Assembly (NCBI GenBank): GCA_949316495.1
Contig: OX439005.1
Location: 44,328,682-44,392,681, forward strand
Length of the DNA: 64,000 nucleotides
Source of the DNA: Amphiduros pacificus
Taxonomy: Eukaryota; Annelida; Polychaeta; Phyllodocida; Hesionidae
Reading direction: 5' to 3'
Shown in pieces: positions 1-10,477 of this stretch (the first letter of the stretch is position 1; the number at the start of each line of letters is the position of its first letter). The notes beneath the pieces are model-generated. The model worked only from the letters and a program-made list of their open reading frames with translations. It was not told the origin of the DNA and ran no database searches. Position numbers and translations under genes: made by a program.

Positions 1-535
1 TTTAAATGAGTGGTTGGTGGTAATAACGGTCATCATATCAACGACCAGTTGCTATCTCGTCATACGCACAGAATACAATGTTATAACCCCATTTAAATTC
101 GTATACTCCTATATGCTCCCATATAGATACGATGTAAAACTGTCAAAAGGCACCTCATATTTGTCATTTGTTTGTCATGTTTTCTCATCTAAGATCTAAT
201 AGGGACTAGTTCATGTGTAGCGCTGGATTTAAATTTGATTTTGTTTTGATTTCAATTCATTAATTCTTATATGTGATTGTACAAAAAACTATATCATCGT
301 TTGGTCGACCCCTCAGAGTTTCAATGGCATTGATACATAGAGGGCAGCACTAGTTTATATCAGGACATCACACCATTGTGTATGCGCAACCTATCCTGCG
401 CATCCCATTGTTCGACCTATTGTTACAGTCGTATAGCAACGGCACGCATATTGATCTTCTGAAAAGTCATAGACGGACGGAAGAGGCGATTTCTCAACAA
501 TATTTGTTTATTAGTTGAATTTTACCATTGATAAA
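1..535 (+). other. 5' flank of the kinase-like gene
   Basis: No coding exon, RNA gene or repeat is recognisable here. The segment must hold the 5' UTR and core promoter of the kinase-like gene whose ATG is at 536. I see no clear TATA box close to the start codon. The last 150 bases are less A/T-rich than the rest and contain several CpGs, which would fit a TATA-less promoter, but this is inference only. Confidence 0.4.
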
Positions 536-3500
536 ATGGACACAAAGCGAACAGAATGCACCGCGTCGACCTCCGGGAAGCCACACGGGGCAGAGGCCAA
601 GGGAAAGAGTTCCCGCGCAAAGAAGACCTCCCAATCAAACTCAAAGTGTAAGTCCGAACTTTATACTCAGACTTTCTTTCTATCTTTTTAGATAGTATTA
701 GTCCAAGATATTATAAAATCCATTGTGTGTGCTTAATACAAAATAACTGCCTTTCTTTTCACGGAAATGGTGAGTACGGTCACTTTTAAGAAGGGAATTT
801 TCTGAAAAGAAACCTTTTAGCACTGCCGGATATATTTCACAATATGTCTCCGTGAATGGATATTTGTATGTTGTGGTGAATTTATTTATCTGCTTTTAAA
901 GAAAAAGTAAAGTATTTTCCATCAAGCATAGAGTATGTAAAGAATCCCAGATACAATTCAGTAACTTTGAAACAACTGTGGGATGGTTTGGGTACTTCTC
1001 GGAAAGGCATTTTAATGATCACATATTTTAATTTATTGATCACATTTTAATATAGAAATGGAATTTTCTTTTTGTATCTAATAGCACGTGTTGATAATTG
1101 GTTATATTAAGTCCAATCTTGCATGCCTCCATCATCCTAAACGGAAAATATAACTAGTACCGGGAGACTACGCGATTGCCAGTTAGCAGTTCATTACCAA
1201 AATTTTAACATTCTGATTCTTAATGTTATTTGCTGTGCAATAAGATTGGCGGAATGTTTTAAATGATCATTATAGCTATTTGTATTCATTTGGGAATATG
1301 TGGAAGGAGCCCCGCCCGGGGAGCCCCGACCCGAAGCTTTAACAATGGTGTCACGTGACTTCATGGTTATCACGTGACCGCGCGCTTCAGCTCTACGATT
1401 CTTTGGAACTTTATCTGAATATGCATTGATCTGAATTGAAAAGATTTATGTTCTTTTCTTTTAAAAGTGGAATAAATTAAGAAATAAAGACATTAAACTC
1501 AATTTAACAAGATTAAATCCAGAAAGTTCTCAGATTGAAGTCGATCGACATACATATTGATATTTTTGGGATGACCTTGGTTAAAAAAATTTTAAAATTA
1601 AGTAGAATCCGAAGAAAGCAGGGATGTTGCATATGACAAAGTATCAATTATATCAATTATTTGCATTTCTTTTATTCAATCTTTGCAGTTGTTGGCAAGA
1701 TCTCGTTTGGTGTTCAACGTGCAGTTGAATTAGTTGGCCAAGCCATCAAAAGCACAAAAAGCACCAAGGTGTCCAAGAAGGCAGCCAAACCTGCTGATGT
1801 ATCCCATGATGCAGCTGGCGACGCTGGCGACAACAGGTTAGTCGATAGCATCAACCAGGTTACCTCCAACCCTCTCAAACCTTGTCTGGGTTGGTGGTAT
1901 ATAGTGGTTTTTGTTGTTGTTTTTTTGTTGTTTTGTTTTGTTATTTTTTTACATTACTGTATATCAAAGCTATTTCTAGAAATTTCCAACATGTCTCCCC
2001 ACTGATAATTTAAAAAAAAATCCAAATTAAAAAAAAATAAACGTTTTATTTTCCATTTAATTTCAGAGAAGAACAGTTCACTGATGGACGCCAGTATAAT
2101 GCCAAAGCAAGGTAAACATTCCATAAATTAGCTATTTAGTTCTGTCAAAACCCATCACATGCATCGATCAAGAGTGGCAAATTATCATTGGTGCCATATT
2201 TCTGTATCTTTAATTTACATCTTTATATAAAATTGGTCTTCTATAAATCACATATGACCTGAACGTTCCAAAATAAAATAACCAAAAAACAAAAGATATT
2301 AAAAAGTAAACTTTGATATTTGTAGAGAGAGAAGGCGCAGAAATATAAGGCAAGAGAGAAGATATCTTCCTCGTCTTGAGGGCAAAGTGAGCAATCCTCA
2401 GGAGCTTGCTGTCACTGACGAAGAAGGATCTGTCTTCCCAAACTTCTGCCACCTCTCTGAGAAACATGCTGACAATACCATGAAGCAAATCTTCTCAAAG
2501 TTCCCACTAGGGGGCCTCCCAGCACCTCCCATTATCTCAGGTAGGGAGACCTTTTTGTTAGATTTAACTGCTGCACAAGTACACCACACAAAAGACCATA
2601 CAGACGTTTTTTTCTGGACTTATGTGTCTTTTGTTAACGCCCTTATTGCCATAGGGTCGGGTCAAAAATGAGGTAAATGGGATTAGAAAGGGTGGAGCAA
2701 GAGTGTGGGGGTAAATAGAATAGATAGTTGGGCAAAGGAAGACAGACAGAAGAAAGGGAAATCAATTCAAAATAAGAAACATTTCCTTTATGTTAAATAT
2801 ATTATGAGAGTGTTGTTGTTCTTTTAATGAATTAAATTATGAAGGATTTACTGGTTTCAGGTGAGAAGTTGACATATAGTATGGATAAAGATGGAGTGTT
2901 TGAGTTCCTCGGCTCTGGCTCCTATGGTGATGTGGTCAAAGGAATGTTTGATGGTCATCAAGTTGCCATCAAACTTTTCAAAAAACGCAATGCCAAACTT
3001 CTGGAGATTCTGAACGAAGCTTGCATATCTGTTCACCTTAACCCTACCCAGGTATAATCAAATTTCAGAATTAAACAACATCCACAAACAAATTTACTTT
3101 TCAAAGCATCAACAATTTATAAAAAAACTTGATTTAAACTTCAAAAAAGTAAGAATTTCTTTAATACCAAATATAGATTTTTTCAAAGATTTTGAATCCA
3201 TATTTGGCCATTTTATTAATTATTTCCTTGGAAACGAAACTGAACACAAAACAATATAATATTGATGTGAAAGGACAGGCTGTATTAAATCTTGTGTATT
3301 CCTTTGTTATCAGTGTACAGCTCACTGTTTTGGGCTGGCAGTTATAAAGAGGAGCCCTGGGTACCACAACATAGCCATAGTGATGAAGTATATAGGATGC
3401 GAGGATGGGACCCCCCTCACCCTGCTTAACTTCACAGACAGATACATTGCAGACCCCAAGGACCCTTTGTTTAAGGGCATCAAGAAGAAGGCCTGGTTTC

Positions 3501-4154
3501 AGCTGTATCTGGAGATCTGTGAGGCAGTCCAGAAATGTCATGATCTTGAGGTAAATATAGTTTCTCTTTGTTCACCCACAAACATAAAATGTTATTTTTT
3601 TTGTCACTGGTTTCTGAAAATTAGGATATTACAATGATAAAACCTGTTTTATGTGACACTGTAACATGGAACCAGAGGCCCAATTCTTAATCTTCAGGAC
3701 AACATATTTAATATGTTAATAATAATCTTTGTTCTCAGACAATTAAGTCTTGTGTTTTCTATTGTAGGTCCTAATAAGTGACATAAAACTGGATAACATC
3801 ATGGTGTACAAACAGAATGGAGTGTGGCACCCTCTGCTCATTGACTTTGGCTTTGGTCAGTACAAGACCACCAAGCCCAAGCAGGACTTCAGCAAGGAGA
3901 GCGACGAGGTCCGCGAGAAACTCCTGGAGAAGTACAAGAACATTGCTCCAGAGTACATCCACAATGGCCTCGTTGGCAAGACAACAGACGTGTACGCAAT
4001 AGGGGCCCTGATACAGGATGTGGCTGCTAACCTCCTAGGTACCGCCAAACTGGACAAAATCATCGCACACTGCAAGAACATTGACCACACTCAGAGGAAC
4101 CTTCAATACGTCATCAGAAAAATCAAAGGCGTTGTCAAAGCCGAGCGAAAGTAA
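536..4154 (+). CDS. protein-kinase-like protein, seven exons
   Basis: Exons are 536-647, 1689-1836, 2067-2111, 2326-2540, 2861-3051, 3314-3550 and 3768-4154. All have GT-AG ends and the phases join into 1335 nt (444 residues, stop TAA at 4152). The first 170 residues are basic, low-complexity and probably disordered (KSSRAKK, KAAKPAD, RERRRR). A kinase fold follows: glycine loop GSGSYGDV (about residues 191-198), VAIK lysine at about 211, a helix-C glutamate in NEA (about 226), a catalytic loop reading ISDIKLDN (Asp about 321, Asn about 326), DFG at 342-344 and APE at 376-378. The usual HRD is ISD, so His and Arg are replaced while the catalytic Asp is kept. This suggests an active but divergent Ser/Thr or TKL-type kinase. 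The domain ends soon after the region expected for helix F, so the C-lobe is short. The substrate is unknown. Exon structure is firm; the family is uncertain. Confidence 0.82.
1350..1379 (+). promoter_or_regulatory. paired CACGTG E-boxes in intron 1
   Basis: A GC-rich island in intron 1 (about 1308-1390) holds GTCACGTGAC at 1350-1359 and TCACGTGACC at 1370-1379, exactly 20 bp apart. The first is a perfect palindromic E-box of the kind bound by bHLH-zip factors (USF, MiT/TFE) and matches the CLEAR consensus of lysosomal genes. An intronic enhancer or alternative promoter of the kinase gene is possible. There is no direct evidence of function. Confidence 0.35.
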
Positions 4155-4285
4155 AACTGTTGTCATCACACATCATCAATCTATCTACAACATCAGTATA
4201 TCATACACCACCAACCAATATCTCTCTGAACACTTTTTCTTTGTATCTCAATATATCAACACCAAACCATGTGCCATGTTATCCC

Positions 4286-4291
4286 AATAAA
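4286..4291 (+). terminator. poly(A) signal of the kinase-like gene
   Basis: AATAAA lies 132 bp after the stop codon and is followed within 25 bp by a GT/T-rich stretch (TGTGTTTTGTTTT), the usual layout of an animal cleavage and polyadenylation site. The 3' UTR would be about 150 nt. Confidence 0.65.
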
Positions 4292-4505
4292 GAATGTGTT
4301 TTGTTTTATAAAACACATATCAAAATATACTACTTATCTTTTGTCTTTACTGTTGTTTTCACAAAGGGATTTGGAAATAGTTTCATCCTATGTTGTTTTG
4401 CCATAAAGCCACGTTTTACTGTTAGGGTTTTAGTTTGGCCCAAATTACCTCCTGCCATAGAAAACTTTGATATCAATTTGTGAACAGAATTCTTTTCACT
4501 AGTCT

Positions 4506-6032
4506 TTAAAGGGGGAGTTCCTAATGATTGGGTTGTACCCCAAACCATGTGTTTTTTTGTCATAAAATCATTCATTTGGTTGCCAGTAGTCATCTCACAA
4601 ATTCCAAGTGTATCTTGTAAACGTTGTGATGATCAAATTTCACTTCAAAGTTTGGATCATGACATATCTCCGAAGTCAGTCCGGAATTTTATTACCCCCT
4701 GTCACGTGGGGTGGTGACGTAGAGAGTGTAACATTTTGGGAAAACCCCTAGCCCAGCATCATGGAGTCGGAGGGAGATTTTACAGATAGTGATTGTTCAA
4801 CAAGTGTTTCTGACATAGTAGAGGTCCAAAGTTTATGTGGATCATCTGAGGATGAAAGAAGTGGGTCTGAGCCACCTTCAGGTAGCTTTATTGAGCAGGG
4901 TAAAGTTCAGGGATGGCAATTTGACCCCCCACAACAAACAAGACTCGTAGCCTGCAAACTGTGATTGAGAAGAGTCTGACAGTGGGGATGATCTTCAACA
5001 AATCAAAATAGTATATGTTATGATAGCAGATAGTATGTTATGACACAACATATCACACTGTGCCAATTAACAATTATGAAAACAAAACACGAACCATGGC
5101 CATGCGATTTAACTTATCTTATTTTTCAGTCATTTGTATGGACCACAAAGTATATACTCAAAGTTTAAAATCTTGAAAAGACTTGCATATCACAAACATG
5201 TTCATATAAAATAATTATTGTTAAAAGAGGTTTTAAAATTAAGGACCATTTTCTTCAAATTTGACAATATTTTGGTAAATGTTTTCCTGGGGACAACACA
5301 TTGAATCACTGAGGTATCTACATTCACCTCTCATTTCAGCACCCTGACCTAGTATGCTAGTGTTTCTGACACTGCCACTTGATCATGACATCAGTAGTGG
5401 AGACTTGTCTAGAACTTCTTTCCTCTGTTTTGTGGATTGTGAAATGAGCTCTGTTCAGCTAATCTAATCATCGCTAGGTTTGTGATGTGGTCTAATAAGA
5501 ATTACAGTTCATTTTAGCCTAGGGAACCTCTGGTAGTCATTGTTTCAGGCCCAACTGTTACCATATCCTGACTCAAGAACAAAATGTTCTCTTCATAGAT
5601 AACCCTGGTTGTGTTTCAAACCTGTGTATTTTGTGTATTTCAAACTTTTGTTGCCACAATATTTGGGGAATTGAAAACATTGATCCCTTGTCAATTACTT
5701 TTGTCGCAAATATTTATAACACACAATTCCCCTGACAATGAGAGTAGCTTATTTTGAGTACATGTTGAGGGGCCAGCTTCACCCACCATTGTGAGACCCA
5801 GTTTCCCGGGATAAGGAGTTACACCCGTGACGTATAATCTCCGAAGTTTTATTACCCTCCCGAACCCGACCTTTCTTTCCAGGACAGCCTGCTGCCACAA
5901 CAAAGATCCACTTTGTAAATAAACAGTTGGCCAGATTAATGTAGGATGTGTGTGATATGATATCTTATTACCATATATTTCATTACATGTTAAAAAAAAA
6001 TAAGGTTAGATTATTAGGAACTCCCCCTTTAA
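4506..6032. mobile_element. TTAA-flanked DNA transposon with terminal inverted repeats
   Basis: TTAA at 4506-4509 is followed by AGGGGGAGTTCCTAAT. At the other end the exact reverse complement of that 16-mer (6013-6028) is followed by TTAA at 6029-6032. A duplicated TTAA target is the hallmark of the piggyBac superfamily, though the terminal bases (AGGGGG rather than CCY) are not typical, so the superfamily is inferred. The element is about 1.5 kb and has no transposase ORF, so it is non-autonomous. It carries one short ORF (4761-4964). Because both TIRs agree perfectly, insertion or recent mobility is probably not ancient. Confidence 0.7.
4761..4964 (+). CDS. short acidic ORF inside the TTAA element
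   Basis: A 67-codon ORF with its own ATG. It is rich in Asp, Glu and Ser and ends with a GWQFDPPQQ motif. Acidic leaders ending in a Y/F-x-F-E/D-P motif are common at the N-terminus of invertebrate intronless proteins related to the P2X7 C-terminal domain, and such genes can ride in transposons. Here only the leader survives. Just past the stop, the sequence still looks like an acidic coding remnant in another frame. Most likely a truncated cargo gene. The family assignment is tentative. Confidence 0.3.
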   Translation: MESEGDFTDSDCSTSVSDIVEVQSLCGSSEDERSGSEPPSGSFIEQGKVQGWQFDPPQQTRLVACKL

Positions 6033-8622
6033 GTCACTGAATGTCCCCACCCTCCCCCTTGGTGTTGTTACAATGTGGACTGTATTGTGTTGACACAATG
6101 TGGATAGATCCCAATACCTAAACACTTTCACACAGTAACCTAGCAGAGGGGTCCAATATCATAAACATTATACACTACTTGAACACTATTTCTTCTGATT
6201 TGTCTTTAATCAGTATCAGACACAGAACATAAACACAAGTATTATAATGCATGTCTCTTTGCATTTTGTTTTATTTTCAACTTATCAACATGTATGAGTC
6301 ATTCTGGTCCTTTATAATACAAAAATTACTTGGGCTGCTTCTGGTTATGTTAACATTCTCATTCCCATCTGAATGTCATAGACATGTCCTTGACACTTTT
6401 ATAAGTTACATAAATATTCTTCACTCTGGCATTCAGCACCACACTGTATATATTCACCATTTCTCCACATATCTCCTTTTTCTTCACCATATTTCTGTAT
6501 GTTTAGACCATATTTTTATCTAATTCTGCTCTAAGCAGCCTGTCAGCCTTTCCAACATATCACCTTATTCTCCCTGATTATCGCACTCTCTCATTTTGGC
6601 TACTAGTAATAGGTAAAATTTGCTGGGTGTGTATGATACATCTTTGGCAGATTCACAAGTCTTGCACACTTCAAGTAACATTTAGGTCTATCATCCTCTA
6701 CTCATACTACAATCGTGATGAACAATGTTATACTAAAATGAAAGCCTTTTTTTTTTTTACAAGTTATGATCTGTTATACTTTTTTGTCACGCTTTTTGAG
6801 CTGACACACTCTTTCTCTTTCTCCCTTAATACATGTACATATATAATGTTTCTTTGTTTCATTCTGTAAAAAACAAACTCAATTCCTTGGTATCCTTAAG
6901 CTCTGCCATCACAGTTCAGCATAAATACTTGGCCCACTACTCACAGAAGCACCCTATCCAGTTAATGTTCTACTTGAGTATTGGCAGACTACATGCTATT
7001 ATTCATAAGAACACAAGTTCATTATCAGCATCTCAAACATACATTTCCTTGTAATATGTTCTGAAGTTCTCTACTTTACTCCCTATTTGGTAAGATAAGA
7101 CTCCTCCTTTCTCCATGTAAGCAAAATCCATTTTTTTGACATGTAAATATTGACACACTGTCTTGCCACCAGGTGGCATTACTGCAAGTTCATGCGTGAG
7201 GAATTTTGACAAATCCATCGAAAAATCAGTTAATCCTCTTCATTACACATCATAATATACCATCTGGTTAATAAAATCAAACCCTACTACAGCAAATTTG
7301 TCCTAGTTTACAAATAAACCCTTCAGTAAAACAAATCAAACACTAAAAAGTTATAGGCAATTAAAGATAAAAACTCTGTAAAATGGGACAAATTTGCCTC
7401 CTACAAATAATAACACAGAGATCTCCTCATTTCACAGCGCATCCCAATATCACATGATTTAATCTGCGAACTCTGTGCTGGTAATACTAGCAAATCTACT
7501 ACATCTAACTTTGAAATAACTTGTGTTATTCAGATGTTCAAATCACAATATATTTAGTTCATAATTTCCACTGTAAGTTTACACTTGACAGGAGAACACA
7601 TCATTTAATATATATATATTTATTTCAAGAACAAAAAGATCTATTCCTATACTATCTCAATTGATGCCATGCACATTTTTTAGGATATGCTGCCGTTTGT
7701 CCTCGTAAAATATGAGGTTTCATAATGTACTAAAACTTTCCTTGCACGGACTCATTGACTATAATATTTTGGCTTTGTTTAAAAGATACATCTGTATGAA
7801 ATAAATTCTAACTCGAATAACTGTAAAGAACTGTTTATAAGAAAACAGCAAAATAACCCTCAATATGCTGTTATGATTTTTAGCAGATCTCCAGGAGATA
7901 TTTCTTATTTATCCAAATATAATTTCTGTTGTATATATATTTCATTCACTGTAGATAAATACTGTTATCAATTATCTTTAGGCAAAATTGAGTATCATGA
8001 AAGTACTAGCCCTGTACACATTGCACCAGAATGATCTGGCCTGAGAAACATTTATTTTTTAATTTTTCTTTTGGCCTTGATTTAACCTTTTGGCCTTGAT
8101 TTAACCTATTTATGTGACAGCTCGGACTGAGCAGCTAAAAAAAGATCAGCAGTATTCAACGAGACGTTCTAAGAAAGATATCCTGCCACTCCATACAAGC
8201 TGACCTCACTCTCCATGTGCTCTCCACCCATGCATTAACATTCAGCATAATAAATACTGTGTATGTACAAAGCATTAAAGGTTAAAGTATATAGTAAATA
8301 GGTGTTGGTTATGTCATAATAAATGCCATACGTCTGTGTAATCTCCTTGAAGCTCATCTCTACAAAGTAGTTTATGTTTGAATTGAACTTTAAAAATCTG
8401 GTTAATTCCCTTATAACAGGGCAGCAATTCATCTACCTTCACTTTGAGAAGGTCTGTTCTTATGACACTTCTTTACATCAGAAATGTCTATTCATAAATA
8501 AATGAGACATGGGTCTATTCCATCAATAAATCCCAGCAAAATATTATGAAATCAAAACATCAATATAATTGCAGATATGTTACTTCCGGTCACAATTATC
8601 TGTAATAGAGAGGACATCTTCT
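6033..8622. other. intergenic space between convergent genes, plus USP34 3' UTR
   Basis: The kinase-like gene (+) ends at 4154 and USP34 (-) ends at 8623, so the genes converge here. I find no convincing exon, RNA gene or intact element. The short ORFs are A/T-rich noise. Small features are a (TA)n run near 7608-7620 and an 18-bp direct duplication (TTGGCCTTGATTTAACC) at about 8071-8108. The right part is the 3' UTR of USP34. Confidence 0.5.
8051..8056 (-). terminator. candidate USP34 poly(A) signal
   Basis: TTTATT on the + strand reads AATAAA on the - strand, about 570 nt after the USP34 stop codon. It is the nearest canonical hexamer I noticed downstream of the gene. The surroundings are A/T-rich, so a chance match is possible. 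Confidence 0.3.
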
Positions 8623-10477
8623 CTATTTTTTCAACATGCCAAAGATCATTTCTATATTTTTGGCTACCTGGTCAATACTGCTTTGCTTCTCACGCTGCCC
8701 CCTGCCCTCTGACCTTTGACCCCTGCTGATTTGACCTCTTGGACCTGAACTTGGCCCTTGGCCTGGGTCTGAAGCACGGACATTAGCTTCTTTTGATTTC
8801 TGAGATGCATCTTTTTCAAGATCAGATTTATTCCTGGTCTGATCTTTGTTTAAGTCCTTTGTTTCTTCACTGTTCTTGTCTGTTTCCTTTTCTGGAGATA
8901 TATTCTCCTCCTTTTCCTCTTTACTTGCCTCCACTTTCTCACTTTTCTCTTCTGATTCTTCACCAACCTCTTCAGTTGATTGACTTTCCTGTGTATCTCC
9001 TTCTGACTTTGGTGGGGGGTTCTCTTTCTTTTTGGCTTCTTCCTCTTCTTTAGAACATGTTCTCCTTCGTTTACGTGGCACTTCTTCACCTACAACAAAG
9101 AGCAGTTTATGATATTAATATGCATTGATAGTTAACTTTAATATTTTGCTTACATGCAAATGTTTTTTATATAGCAAATGAAGATAAATTTCATAAGTAA
9201 CATTTTGATTCTGAGGTGCATATGAACAAATCTGTTTAAATAAAGTTATATTAATTTCTTACAATCATCTTGAGAATCTTTGTTTTTGTTTTCCTTCTCT
9301 TTTTGTGGAGTCTCTGGTTGCTTTGGTTTGGATTTCTTTCCAATGCCATCCTTACTCTTGGTTTCTCTGACCACTTCCTGTTCCAGCTCTTCCTCTTCTA
9401 CCATCTCCTCCTCTTCCTCATCCTCTTCTTGGATAGAGGGCGCCAGCTGCTGGCGGACAGCTGCTAGCTGTGTGGCTCTCTGCTGCTGGGACTGCTGGCA
9501 TGCCTTCAGTATGTGCTGGAGGCTATCCTCCAGCATGGGATTCAACTGCCTCGGAGACTGCACCGAAAAGATCAATAACAAGGCACGAAGATCCTACAAT
9601 AACAAACAACTTCATAATACCTCCCTGTTTAAACTTCGGGAATCACAAAAATGCCACAAAAAATGTTATGTAAACACAGCTTTTGATAATATTAAAGGCC
9701 ATAAAAATAGTCTCAGATAAAGATAACTGTCAGGTTGAGGCTGGAGGCTGGAGGCGCGAGAAGCTGGTATGGTGTGCTTACCCCATTGAGCCTGTGCATG
9801 GTGGTGAGCAGGTCCTGCTCAGAGTGAACTGTCTCCAGTGATGACCTCTCTGCCGTGATGGATGCAATCAGACTGTCCAGAAGCGACTGACCCTGGTCGT
9901 TAAGCACCTGTTGGTATACCTGGAATGGTCATCATATTCATTCACACTATATTTTGCTATATATTGTTTTTTAATTTAAGATTCATCGTTAACAACTACT
10001 CAACATAATAAAATTACTTTTGATGCAAATACAGTTAGACATCAAGAAAGTAACAGAACAATTCTAACCCTGTGAACAAAAGAGATTCAATTTTTAAAGA
10101 TATTAAAGTACAGACAAGATTGATTTGACACCTACCTTAGGAAAGTAGTTACAGAAGAACTGGTAGATGTGTCTGTCAGTGAGTGACTGTCTCTCGTCCA
10201 GCAGCACAGCGTCCACGTAGTCGATGAAGAAGCTGGAGTTACACAGAGTGACGATGCAGTTCTTATCCACGTGTTCTGACTGATAGATCTCATACCACAG
10301 CTTGGCGAAGTAGGGCATGTGGAGCGGGACCCCCTCGTAGGCCACCATGGCACTTAAGTTGATCACCTGGTCTGTCAGGTTCTGGTGGTTGACAGCCACG
10401 CGCACCAGCAAGTCAACCAAGACATGGTACGGCTGGAAGAAGTCATTCAGGGCCTGGTCATAGGTCTCATCCACACC
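8623..10477 (-). CDS. USP34: USP34 C-terminal tail exons and stop
   Basis: Exons 10477-10136, 9919-9782, 9593-9263, 9089-8623. The first is folded (LTDQVINLSAMVAYEGVPLH, VDAVLLDERQSL) and aligns to human. The third begins DLRALLLIFSVQSPRQLNPM, as in human. After that the protein becomes a Glu/Lys/Gln-rich disordered tail with a basic cluster (VPRKRRRTCS), matching a KRRRVSSDEE cluster in human and a plausible nuclear signal. The stop (TAG, 8623-8625) follows a short hydrophobic end (IEMIFGMLKK). I placed the acceptor of exon 9263-9593 at 9594-9595 rather than at 9558, because only the longer form restores the conserved block. Confidence 0.92.

Noticed and set aside
6251-7054. Three + strand ORFs of 73-90 codons between the two genes
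   Set aside because: A/T-rich intergenic frames with no start context, motif or splice support.
9558-9593. Shorter form of the exon at 9263, using an acceptor at 9558
   Set aside because: It keeps the frame but drops DLRALLLIFSVQ, which matches human USP34. The acceptor at 9594 is preferred.
8793-9720. + strand ORFs rich in Leu, Phe and Ser at 8793-9053 and 9280-9720
   Set aside because: Antisense shadows of the Glu/Lys-rich USP34 tail. No motif.
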